NCBI GenBank assembly: GCA_910579395.1
Contig: CAJTUC010000007.1
Location: forward strand, 52,915 to 116,914
Direction: 5' to 3'
DNA from: an uncultured Lachnospiraceae bacterium
GTDB lineage: Bacteria > Bacillota > Clostridia > Lachnospirales > Lachnospiraceae
Length of the DNA: 64,000 nucleotides
Positions within the stretch are counted from its first letter, which is position 1, and every line of letters starts with the position of its first letter. Positions 43,343 to 51,532 of this stretch are shown here, piece after piece. The notes beneath the pieces were generated by a model. The model did not search any database. It was given only the letters and a program-made list of their open reading frames with translations, and was not told the DNA's origin. Both the position numbers and the translations under genes were made by a program.

Positions 43343-44403
43343 TAGCACAGCTGTCTTGAAATCTTACAACATATTGTATAAATATCGGGATTAAATTTCA
43401 CACCCGCTTCCTCTTTCATGATTGCAAGCGCTTCCTCTCTACTGTGCGCATTTTTCTCAGTCAGATTCGTATAACGTTCCATAATCGTTACAATCTGAGC
43501 CGCGAGCGGAATTTTTTCTCCTTTCAGATGTTCAGGGTACCCGCCGCCATCCCAGTTCTCATGATGGTAACGCGCAATATCGATTGCCGTACTGATAAAC
43601 TCATTATAGTCATTGCTGACATAGAGGTCGCTCAACAGCTGTGCACCGATATTCGTATGATTCTGCCGGATTTCCGTTTCTTCCTCGGACAAGTCTCCTT
43701 TTTTCTTCAAAATATCCATCGGGACGCCGATATTGCCGATATCACAAAGAGGTGTCGCCAGTTCTATCGTATCCACATAACTGTCCGATATCTTATCTTC
43801 GAACAGGGGTGAAAGCTGCATACCCTGTGCCAGAATTCCGCAGTTTCGGCGCAGCCGCTCCATATAATCATTTTCATAATCGCTGTTTTGCAAAGCGATA
43901 TTTGCCAATGCATACAGAATGTTCTTTTTCTCCAGTTCCATCTGCCTGAGCTGCTCACTGACGGAAACCTGAAGCTTTCTGTTCGTTTCCATCAACTCGT
44001 TCTTCACTTCATAAAGCCGCAGATGAACACCCACGCGGGCCTGCACTACTTCCGGTATGAAAGGTTTCGTAATATAATCTTCTCCTCCAAGCAGAAAACC
44101 TTCCACAATATCCATCGGATCATCGAATGCCGAAATAAAAATAACCGGGATATTAGCCGTTTTCGGATTTTTCTTCAAATGTCTGCATAACTCATAACCA
44201 TCCATTCCCGGCATGGAAATATCCGTCAAGACCAATCTGGGAGAACACTCTTTTGCCATCCTTAATGCTTCTTCTCCGCTCTCTGCCAGAATGGGAGAGC
44301 ACCCTAAGTCCTTGATAATTTCTTCCAGAACCAGCCGGTTCGTCTCCACATCATCCACAATGAGTATCCGTTCTCCGCCCAAACGTTCTGCCCCATATCC
44401 CAT
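43342..44403 (-). CDS. Response regulator with degenerate HD-GYP-like output
   Basis: A 353-residue cytosolic protein. The receiver (about 10-130) has phospho-acceptor D61 in LVLTDISMPGMDG. A coiled linker leads to an HD-GYP-like domain (about 165-345). The usual HDIGKIG is CDIGNIG (C220-D221), and the early metal-binding His of the HTxRI motif is missing (around NDYMERLRR), while H249, H280-H281 and the GYP-type GGGYP remain. Cyclic-di-GMP hydrolysis is therefore doubtful; a binding or scaffold role is possible. It lies 32 bp after the PAS kinase gene. Confidence 0.88.
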   Translation of the reverse strand: MGYGAERLGGERILIVDDVETNRLVLEEIIKDLGCSPILAESGEEALRMAKECSPRLVLTDISMPGMDGYELCRHLKKNPKTANIPVIFISAFDDPMDIVEGFLLGGEDYITKPFIPEVVQARVGVHLRLYEVKNELMETNRKLQVSVSEQLRQMELEKKNILYALANIALQNSDYENDYMERLRRNCGILAQGMQLSPLFEDKISDSYVDTIELATPLCDIGNIGVPMDILKKKGDLSEEETEIRQNHTNIGAQLLSDLYVSNDYNEFISTAIDIARYHHENWDGGGYPEHLKGEKIPLAAQIVTIMERYTNLTEKNAHSREEALAIMKEEAGVKFNPDIYTICCKISRQLC

Positions 44404-44435
44404 CTATTCCACCTCTTTCCGAAAACCGAAATTTT

Positions 44436-45857
44436 TTATAAAAAAGTATTTAATTCCTCGTAACCGGCGCTCACTTTTTCATAACTCTCTTTCTGGACCG
44501 CCATCTTCAACCGTAAAATAACACGACTTACTTCACGCGGCGCATCCTGCGTCAGCTGCCGGATCGTGTCCATGAACATCTCCGCTTTCTCCCAGTTCTC
44601 CATCTCCACACAGAGAATCAGTTTCGAAAGGTTCTTTTTCAATGCTTCTTTGTTCTCGGGCGTGCCATACTGCGTCACATGATCCGAATCATCCTCTTCT
44701 GTACCCGGCGCGACCTCAAACAGATATGCACTGCCGTCATCTGCCGGCGTGACCTCCGTATCCTCTCCCTCGCAGACGCCTACCCAGATAGAAAAAGAAA
44801 ACGTACTTCCCTTATTCTTCTCACTCTCCACTTCGATCTTACCGCCCATCAGCTCCACGAGCTGCTTGCAGATATTCAGACCGAGACCCGTTCCACCGTA
44901 TTTTCGGGAAATTGAAGCATCCACCTGTGAAAAACTCTGGAAAAGCTTATCCTTGTCAGCTTTATCAATACCAATCCCCGTGTCTTTTACAATGAAAAAC
45001 AACTCTATATTGTCCTTTACTCTCGCCGTTCTGACAACTTCCACGGTAATCTTTCCGACTGCGGTAAATTTCAGCGCATTGGACAGCAGATTGTTCAGAA
45101 TCTGTATGATACGCAGTTCGTCACCGACAACATACTCCGGTATCTGCGGGGATACCGTCATAAAAAATCCGATACCCTTCTCTGTCAGTTTATTAATATG
45201 CTGATTCTTTACATAATCCAACATACTCCGAAACTGAAACCGGCGCGGCTCCAGCGTGAACTTTCCTGCTTCCAGCTTGGAAAAGTCCAGAATATTATTA
45301 ATGATCTTATTCATATCACCACAGCAGCGTTCAATCAGCCGCAGTGCCTTCAATGTTTGTTCGTCCTGCACCGTTTCAAGCAATTCCTTCGTATTGCCGA
45401 GAATACCGTTTACCGGCGTCCGCAGTTCATGCGTTACATTCGCAACGAACTCAGATTTGACCTTCAGCGCCTGTTCCGCTTCCTGCTTAACATGGGTGAT
45501 TTCCCGGTTCAGATATTCTTTCTCCAGAATATCATTGGCCATACAGATATAAGTGTTCTTCCGGTTTTCACTCTCAATGATTCTTGTTTCCACCGGAAAA
45601 CAGGTCAGATTCTTTCGATAGGCTACGAGATTACTCAACTCACTGCCGAACAGATACTCCGTTTCAAAGCCATCGCCTGTAGACTTAAAAGCTCCCGGAA
45701 AGATATCGCTGATACGCCTGCCGCACAAATCTTCCTCGTACTCCAATTTCTTCTTTGCCGCAGCATTCGCATAAGAAATGATTCCCGTATGGTCAAATAT
45801 AAAGACCATTTCCAACGCATCTTCTATCGGAAATGCGTGCCCCTCATTCCACTCCAT
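44436..45857 (-). CDS. PAS-domain histidine kinase
   Basis: A 473-residue soluble kinase. An N-terminal PAS domain (about 8-115, MVFIFDHTGIISYANAAAKKKL), HisKA with phospho-His in NVTHELRTPVNGILG (about 140-155), HATPase_c with LLSNALKFT, DTGIGIDKADKDKLF and GTGLGLNICKQL (about 250-370), then a C-terminal helical domain (about 395-473) resembling an Hpt bundle without the His. No membrane segment and no receiver; the neighbouring HD-output regulators are likely partners. The start at 45857 is 6 nt after GGGGGG; an ATG one codon earlier is possible. Confidence 0.9.
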   Translation of the reverse strand: MEWNEGHAFPIEDALEMVFIFDHTGIISYANAAAKKKLEYEEDLCGRRISDIFPGAFKSTGDGFETEYLFGSELSNLVAYRKNLTCFPVETRIIESENRKNTYICMANDILEKEYLNREITHVKQEAEQALKVKSEFVANVTHELRTPVNGILGNTKELLETVQDEQTLKALRLIERCCGDMNKIINNILDFSKLEAGKFTLEPRRFQFRSMLDYVKNQHINKLTEKGIGFFMTVSPQIPEYVVGDELRIIQILNNLLSNALKFTAVGKITVEVVRTARVKDNIELFFIVKDTGIGIDKADKDKLFQSFSQVDASISRKYGGTGLGLNICKQLVELMGGKIEVESEKNKGSTFSFSIWVGVCEGEDTEVTPADDGSAYLFEVAPGTEEDDSDHVTQYGTPENKEALKKNLSKLILCVEMENWEKAEMFMDTIRQLTQDAPREVSRVILRLKMAVQKESYEKVSAGYEELNTFL

Positions 45858-45881
45858 CATAATCCCCCCTGTTCTTACTCA

Positions 45882-45970
45882 CCTGCGATATCTGCGCCGA
45901 CGCTTAAAGCGTCTTGGCACCAATATCCGCATGACGAATAAATTCGTCTATGAAAAAACTCCGATTTTTC
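45882..45970 (-). repeat. Leader repeat D3 upstream of the PAS kinase gene
   Basis: On the minus strand it shows TTGAAAAA/TTTTTTCA, GACGAATTTATTCGTC, GACGCTTTAAGCGTC and AGATATCGCAGGT, i.e. the D1/D2 order with an extra inserted hairpin. It ends about 25 nt before the kinase start. Confidence 0.55.
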
Positions 45971-45997
45971 AACCCATCCTCCCCCAGATACGTTGAG

Positions 45998-46032
45998 AGG
46001 CAGCAAAAAATATCATAAGTATTTTGCTGCCT
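45998..46032. terminator. Hairpin terminator after the HD-GYP regulator
   Basis: AGGCAGCAAAA and TTTTGCTGCCT form an 11-bp stem 10 bp after the regulator's stop. T-rich sequence lies within the stem on the minus strand and after it on the plus strand. It may partly isolate the regulator from the PAS kinase gene. Confidence 0.65.
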
Positions 46033-46041
46033 ACAATTTTT

Positions 46042-47145
46042 TTATGAAAAATCAAACATCTTTATTACTTCAACAATATTGAAGAAGTCTTCCTTTGCAA
46101 GCGCAAAACATTCCAGTACATCTGGGGAGAACTGACCGCACTCTCCATTCATGATCATATCATATGCCATACCATTCGCATATGCACTCTTATATACTCT
46201 GGGACTTACCAGCGCATCATATACATCCGCAATGGCAACAACCTGTGTATAAATCGGAATCTCATCTCCTACAAGGTGGTCCGGATATCCCTTGCCATCC
46301 CATCTTTCATGATGATAACGGCAGATATCATAAGCATAACGATAGAACTCGCTGGTCTGATCCTTATAGGATTTCTCCAATATTTCACAGCCGATTGTCG
46401 TATGCGTTTTCATGACTTCGAATTCTTCCGATGTCAGGCGGCCCGGTTTCAAAAGAATAGCATCGGGAATACCAATCTTACCGATATCGTGCAGCGCTGA
46501 CGCTCTGGAAATCTCATCGATCTGCTCCTGCATGATACCGTATTTCGGGAAATATTTCATAAGATATTTCAGCATGATCCTCGTAAAATACTTAATCCGT
46601 CTCGTATGCTCGCCCGTTTCCGCACTTCTTGCTTCTACAACAGAACTGAGCGTATCGATCATGAACTCGGAATTCTCACGTATTTTCCGTTCCTGCTCCC
46701 TGATTTCCGCCTCCTGCTCTTTTAAGCGGACTTCCATGTTATACTTATGCTGGTACAAATCTACAATATTCTTGCTTCTTCTTTTTACAATATGAGGGTA
46801 AAAAGGTTTATGTATAACATCCGCCACGCCATAAGAATATGCCTGATCTTCACTATCCAGCGCGTCCTCGCTCGTGATCAGGATGACCGGAATGTCATTC
46901 AGCATATTCTGGCCGTGCATATACTCCAGCACACCAAAACCATCCATAATCGGCATTACGATATCAAGCAGAACAAGTACAATGCGGTCGTTGCTCTTTA
47001 ACTTTGCAACGGCATCTTCGCCGTTATCAGCTTCGAGCAGTTCGTATTTGCCGTCCTTGAACATTTCCTTCAAGATCTCTCTGTTTACTTCCTCATCGTC
47101 AACAATTAAAATCTGCTGTTTTAATTTTTCCATCTCCTGTTCCAT
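46042..47145 (-). CDS. Response regulator with intact HD-GYP domain
   Basis: A 367-residue cytosolic protein. The receiver (about 8-125) has D61 in LVLLDIVMPIMDG; a Glu/Arg-rich coiled linker (about 130-160) joins an HD-GYP domain (about 165-355) with HTRRI, the HD motif in LHDIGKIGIPDAI, KTHTTIG and YHHERWDGKGYPD. All canonical metal ligands are present, so it is a likely cyclic-di-GMP phosphodiesterase controlled by phosphorylation. The start at 47145 is chosen for its AGGAG 6 nt upstream. First gene after a TTGACA promoter and thus a likely head of the chemosensory run. Confidence 0.92.
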   Translation of the reverse strand: MEQEMEKLKQQILIVDDEEVNREILKEMFKDGKYELLEADNGEDAVAKLKSNDRIVLVLLDIVMPIMDGFGVLEYMHGQNMLNDIPVILITSEDALDSEDQAYSYGVADVIHKPFYPHIVKRRSKNIVDLYQHKYNMEVRLKEQEAEIREQERKIRENSEFMIDTLSSVVEARSAETGEHTRRIKYFTRIMLKYLMKYFPKYGIMQEQIDEISRASALHDIGKIGIPDAILLKPGRLTSEEFEVMKTHTTIGCEILEKSYKDQTSEFYRYAYDICRYHHERWDGKGYPDHLVGDEIPIYTQVVAIADVYDALVSPRVYKSAYANGMAYDMIMNGECGQFSPDVLECFALAKEDFFNIVEVIKMFDFS

Positions 47146-47248
47146 GGCCATCTCCTGTCTTATTTCTTCTCATATAATCGTCATGATATTAATATCCGTA
47201 TAACAAGGGCTTAGAATCCCTATTTTTGACGATTTCCCTATCACATCT

Positions 47249-47278
47249 AAAATACCATTTTTCAGTCAGGATTGTCAA
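47249..47278 (-). promoter_or_regulatory. Promoter for the HD-GYP regulator and probably the chemosensory genes
   Basis: Minus-strand TTGACA (plus 47273-47278) and TATTTT (plus 47249-47254) are 18 bp apart, about 104 bp before the start codon. It is a vegetative sigma-type site; no sigma-28-like motility promoter was recognised. Confidence 0.65.
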
Positions 47279-47328
47279 TAAAAAGACATGAAAATTCCCA
47301 GAAAATTATGGCAGGACAAAATCAAAGC

Positions 47329-50300
47329 TCATCGATACAAAACATAATCCTGCATTTCATGTTTGAAACCGCTTACAGAAAGCGATTCCGCAGCCTCCTT
47401 TGGATAATCCGTTACAACAATCCGTTTCCTGCCTGCATAGACTCTTCCTTTCTGAAATTCTTCCGCAAAAAGGCACATGACCTCTTTCAGACATTCCGTA
47501 TCAAAGACCCGCAATACTTTTCCCTGTCGTTCAAACAGCGCCGCCGGCAGGCCGTTCCTGAATGCGGCTGCCGTCCCCGGAACGTTGGTAAATGCTCTTC
47601 CCTGCTCATGCGGAAGAAGTTTCCCCCATGGCTGCATGGGGTCTGCCGCATTGAGCCAGACCAGCTCTTCTCCCGGATTTTTGAGCCGTGCCGTTACTGC
47701 CTCAAAATCCTCTTTTCGAATGAACTGCGCACCGGAAAGCCCTTCCACAAAATAGCCTCTCCTGACCTGTCCGGTATATTCCTGCACGCGCAGAAGCGAC
47801 AACGCATCCTGCCAGGACATCCCGTAAGCGGCCGCCGTTTCTCTGCAAAGAATCAGGTACCGGTCAAAACACGCTGTCATATGCTCCTGTACCGTCAGCA
47901 GACGAAGCGGCCTCACCAAATCAAAACGTCCTGTATAAAACGCCTTCACCCGCGCTCCCACCCGCTGTCTTGCCGCAGATTTCTCCAGTTTCTTCCGATT
48001 CAACAAAAGTCTTACCGGCGCAAAGCTGTCAGCGTTCACGATGCCTTTTTCCATCAAAGAAAACAGTACTTCATGGGGCGGTTCTCCGTCCAATGCCCCG
48101 CCGAGCGTCTGCATGAAACTGGCTCCCCGCCTAAAAAGTATTTCCACCAGCCGCCTTTCTTTCTCTGAAAGCATCACCACAGGAGCTTCTTTCGTTCCCT
48201 CAGAAAATATTTCCGGCTCCCTGTTCCAGTCAATCCGTTCCGTACTTTCCAGACGGAGTCTGCCGCCCGCTTCCATATACCAGAAAAATTCTCCGGTGGA
48301 AAGAATCTCATCCAACAGCTTTTCCCTATAGTTTCTCACCCTTCCGGGAAGCAGAAAATCTTCCAGAGCGGCGGCTGGCAGGGCAATTCCCGTAAGCGCA
48401 GAAAGTGCCGCCCGCAGACCGTCTTCCGGCGGTGCCGTCTGGCGGATGCGGGAAAGCAGGAGTGCGGCGTAAGCTCCCGCCTTACAAGTGGTGATTTCCT
48501 CCCTGCGGTTCTTCAAAGTCCGTACTCTCGCCCGCTTATATAATTCCGCATGATAATAAACGCCGTCCTGTTCGACAATTTCCTTCCGCTCACACAATTC
48601 TGTCAATACGGCCTGAACATCCGCTTCCCGCCATCCGTAACGCTGTGCAGTCTGCACCGCACTTGCCCCGCCGCGGTAACGCAGCATCCTGCGGACGATA
48701 TGCAGTACGGCATCCCGGCCGTTTGTTTCCGATTCCATTTCCGCAAAGGCCGCCTGATATTCCGCTTCCTGTTCCGCCGCAATCCAGAGCCCCTGCTCCA
48801 GATAAACTGCCCGACCCTCTTCCGCGAGCTTTTCCAGCCATTCTGCAAGGATATTTTCCGCCGAGTGTTCTCCTGACGGGATATTTTTCACCGGAATGTC
48901 CAGTTCTCCCGCTACCAGATCCCCTTCCGTCATTAACAGAGAATGCAGCTGCTTCTCGTCCTCCGGCAGTTTTTCCCTCTCCTGTGTCCGGAGAAGTTCT
49001 TTTTCTCCCGGAAGAATCAGTTCTTTTTCCTGCTGCAGGGCTTCTTCCACCGCCGAATGGATTTTCCGGGGTGTCGGTGCATAGTCATACATAACGGCAG
49101 CTTCCTGCGCCCATTGCAGCGGCAGAGACATGGGGGAAGGCGTATCCGTATAAATTTCCCGCACCGTGATCAGGCCCGAGCGAATCCCGCAAAGCAGTTC
49201 TCTGACACCTTCCACATCCCATAACTGACGCATACACTCTTGTCGTGTTTCACGAATGAGCGGGTGGTCCTTTTCCCCTATGACCTGTTCCATCATCTCC
49301 GCGCTCCGTATCCGCTGCATCCACAAAGGCTGTCTGCCGTTCTTCCGTATCCCCATCATCAACGCCCGTCCGCAATTATGACGAAAAGCCACATTAAAAA
49401 GAGGCGTTTCCGGAAGCAGCGCTGCCAGAACCGATTCCGCCAGTTCAGGCTGCAGCCTGTTAAGCAGTCCTTCCGGCAGCGGCTTATCTCCATAGGAATA
49501 TAGCAGAAAGCCGTCTTCCTCATCCACGCTGCCCGCCTCAATTCCCATTTCACTTCGGATAAGCTGTGCAGCGAACATGGAAAGCGGTGCATTGATACGC
49601 CTCCCGAAAACGGAATGGAACATGAGCTGGCTGTTGCCGGACTGGTCTTTAAAATGCTCCGCAATAATCGTCTTATCGTTCGGCAGCACACCGGTCACTT
49701 CCATCTGTCTTTTCAGATACCCGGATGCGAGCATGGATGCCGACTCGTCAAGACCGAGCCGGCTAAGCGCCTCTTCCAGCCTGCCGCTTTCTTCCGCTTC
49801 CTGCAGGCTGCGCAGAATACGGCCGAAAGCCTCTCCTGTTTCTTTTCCCCGGCCTTTCAGTTCTCCCTTCCAGAAAGGAAGTCTTGCACCTTCGACAGGA
49901 GCCTGTGTCACCGTTACCGTATCCCGCCCGATATGAACAACCTTCCATCCAAAAGAGCCGAGAATGAACCGGTCTCCCCTCTGGGTCTCGTAAACGAACT
50001 CTTCATCCGCCTCGCCTACCTTTACCCCTTCTTCCGTCCTGACCGTATAAAGGCCCTTATCCGGAATCGTCCCGCCTGCGGAAACGGCCAGCATTCTGCT
50101 GTAACCGTCTCCTTCCACTTTCTCATGGAGCCTGTCATACAGAACTCTGGGTCTGACCGGAACATCCCGTTTATGCTCATAATCCCCTGCCAGCATTTCC
50201 AGCACAGACTTCACATCCACCTTTGTCAGCTGACGGAAAGGCCATGCCCTGGGCAGAATCTCCATGACCTCATCGAGCGTATAACTCTTGAATGCCGCCA

Positions 50301-51519
50301 TCGAAACAAGATGCTGCGCAAGCACATCCAGACAGCCCTCCGGCGGATTCACCTTCTCCACGCAGCCTTCCCTTGCGAGTTCGGAAGTCATACCGCACAG
50401 AACGCTCTCCGCCGCCGTCCTCGGGAACAGATACATAACACTCGTGCGGAAAGGATTGTGCCCCGCACGTCCGAGTCTCTGCATCGTACCGGAAATCGTA
50501 CGCGGACACCCCACCTGAAGCACCTGGTCGATTTCACCCACATCGATGCCGAGTTCCATCGACGAAGTGGCGCATAACAGCCGCAGCCTGCCTTCCCGCA
50601 AAAGCTGCTCCGTTTCCTGACGCTGCTCTTTGGAAAGACTGCCATGATGAACGCGGGCAAAATCTTCTCCGCCCAACAAGTTAACATAATACGACAATTT
50701 TTCCGCATACCGCCTTCCTTCGACGAAGGCGATCACGCTCCTTTTTCCCTGACAATACCGATATACCAGTTCGGAAAGTTCCTGCCAGACAGGGTCCTTT
50801 CTTTTTTTGTCCAAATCCACATAGGACCCCAGTATCTGAAGCTCGACTTTTTTCTCCATGGACGGCGCCACAATTTCTACCGATTCCGGTGCCAGATAAG
50901 CCGCGGCGTCGGTAAGCGGGGATATAGTCGCGGACAGACCGATGCGCTGAAGCGGCTCCCCGCATAAAGCATCCAGCCTCGCCAGTGACAACATCAAATG
51001 TGCGCCCCTTTTGGTATCGATCAGGGCATGGAGTTCATCCAAAATGATTGCTTTTGCCGTGCAGAGCATATTCTGCCCGGTCTTACTGGTAAGCAGTAAA
51101 TAAAGAGACTCCGGCGTCGTGATCAGAATATGCGGCGGCTTTCTGAGCATCTGCTGCCGCTCCCTTGCCGTCGTATCTCCGGTGCGGACCGCCGTCGTGA
51201 CCAGTCCTTCTCCGCCGATTCCGACAAGCGGTCTCCTAAGATTCTCCCGGATATCGGCCGCCAGCGATTTGAGCGGTGACACATAAATAAGCTGCAGTTC
51301 CTGCTTTAAACAGCCCGCTGCAGCTAAATTTTTCATCCTATTTAAAAATACAAGAAATGCGGAAAGTGTCTTTCCTGTTCCCGTAGGCGCGGACACCAGC
51401 ACATGAGTGCCGGAAGCAATGGCTGGCCATGCCGCTTCCTGCACCAATGTAGGTTGTCCCAGCGTTTCCAGAAACCATTCAGCCGTTTCCGCATCAAATA
51501 ACCGTAAACACTCTTCCAT
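47329..51519 (-). CDS. Lhr-type superfamily 2 DNA helicase
   Basis: A 1396-residue helicase. Motif I SAPTGTGKTLSAF (about 40), motif II DELH in ILDELHALIDTKRG (DEIH/DEAH position), motif VI QRLGRAGHNPFRTS, a winged-helix/Lhr core to about 850 and a long C-terminal region like that of full-length E. coli Lhr. It unwinds DNA or RNA:DNA duplexes, probably in repair. The start at 51519 has AAAGGAC upstream and begins MEECLRLF; the longer frame overlaps the kinase gene. It follows that hybrid kinase by 13 bp, an unusual pairing. Confidence 0.9.
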   Translation of the reverse strand: MEECLRLFDAETAEWFLETLGQPTLVQEAAWPAIASGTHVLVSAPTGTGKTLSAFLVFLNRMKNLAAAGCLKQELQLIYVSPLKSLAADIRENLRRPLVGIGGEGLVTTAVRTGDTTARERQQMLRKPPHILITTPESLYLLLTSKTGQNMLCTAKAIILDELHALIDTKRGAHLMLSLARLDALCGEPLQRIGLSATISPLTDAAAYLAPESVEIVAPSMEKKVELQILGSYVDLDKKRKDPVWQELSELVYRYCQGKRSVIAFVEGRRYAEKLSYYVNLLGGEDFARVHHGSLSKEQRQETEQLLREGRLRLLCATSSMELGIDVGEIDQVLQVGCPRTISGTMQRLGRAGHNPFRTSVMYLFPRTAAESVLCGMTSELAREGCVEKVNPPEGCLDVLAQHLVSMAAFKSYTLDEVMEILPRAWPFRQLTKVDVKSVLEMLAGDYEHKRDVPVRPRVLYDRLHEKVEGDGYSRMLAVSAGGTIPDKGLYTVRTEEGVKVGEADEEFVYETQRGDRFILGSFGWKVVHIGRDTVTVTQAPVEGARLPFWKGELKGRGKETGEAFGRILRSLQEAEESGRLEEALSRLGLDESASMLASGYLKRQMEVTGVLPNDKTIIAEHFKDQSGNSQLMFHSVFGRRINAPLSMFAAQLIRSEMGIEAGSVDEEDGFLLYSYGDKPLPEGLLNRLQPELAESVLAALLPETPLFNVAFRHNCGRALMMGIRKNGRQPLWMQRIRSAEMMEQVIGEKDHPLIRETRQECMRQLWDVEGVRELLCGIRSGLITVREIYTDTPSPMSLPLQWAQEAAVMYDYAPTPRKIHSAVEEALQQEKELILPGEKELLRTQEREKLPEDEKQLHSLLMTEGDLVAGELDIPVKNIPSGEHSAENILAEWLEKLAEEGRAVYLEQGLWIAAEQEAEYQAAFAEMESETNGRDAVLHIVRRMLRYRGGASAVQTAQRYGWREADVQAVLTELCERKEIVEQDGVYYHAELYKRARVRTLKNRREEITTCKAGAYAALLLSRIRQTAPPEDGLRAALSALTGIALPAAALEDFLLPGRVRNYREKLLDEILSTGEFFWYMEAGGRLRLESTERIDWNREPEIFSEGTKEAPVVMLSEKERRLVEILFRRGASFMQTLGGALDGEPPHEVLFSLMEKGIVNADSFAPVRLLLNRKKLEKSAARQRVGARVKAFYTGRFDLVRPLRLLTVQEHMTACFDRYLILCRETAAAYGMSWQDALSLLRVQEYTGQVRRGYFVEGLSGAQFIRKEDFEAVTARLKNPGEELVWLNAADPMQPWGKLLPHEQGRAFTNVPGTAAAFRNGLPAALFERQGKVLRVFDTECLKEVMCLFAEEFQKGRVYAGRKRIVVTDYPKEAAESLSVSGFKHEMQDYVLYR

Positions 51520-51532
51520 ACCGATGTCCTTT

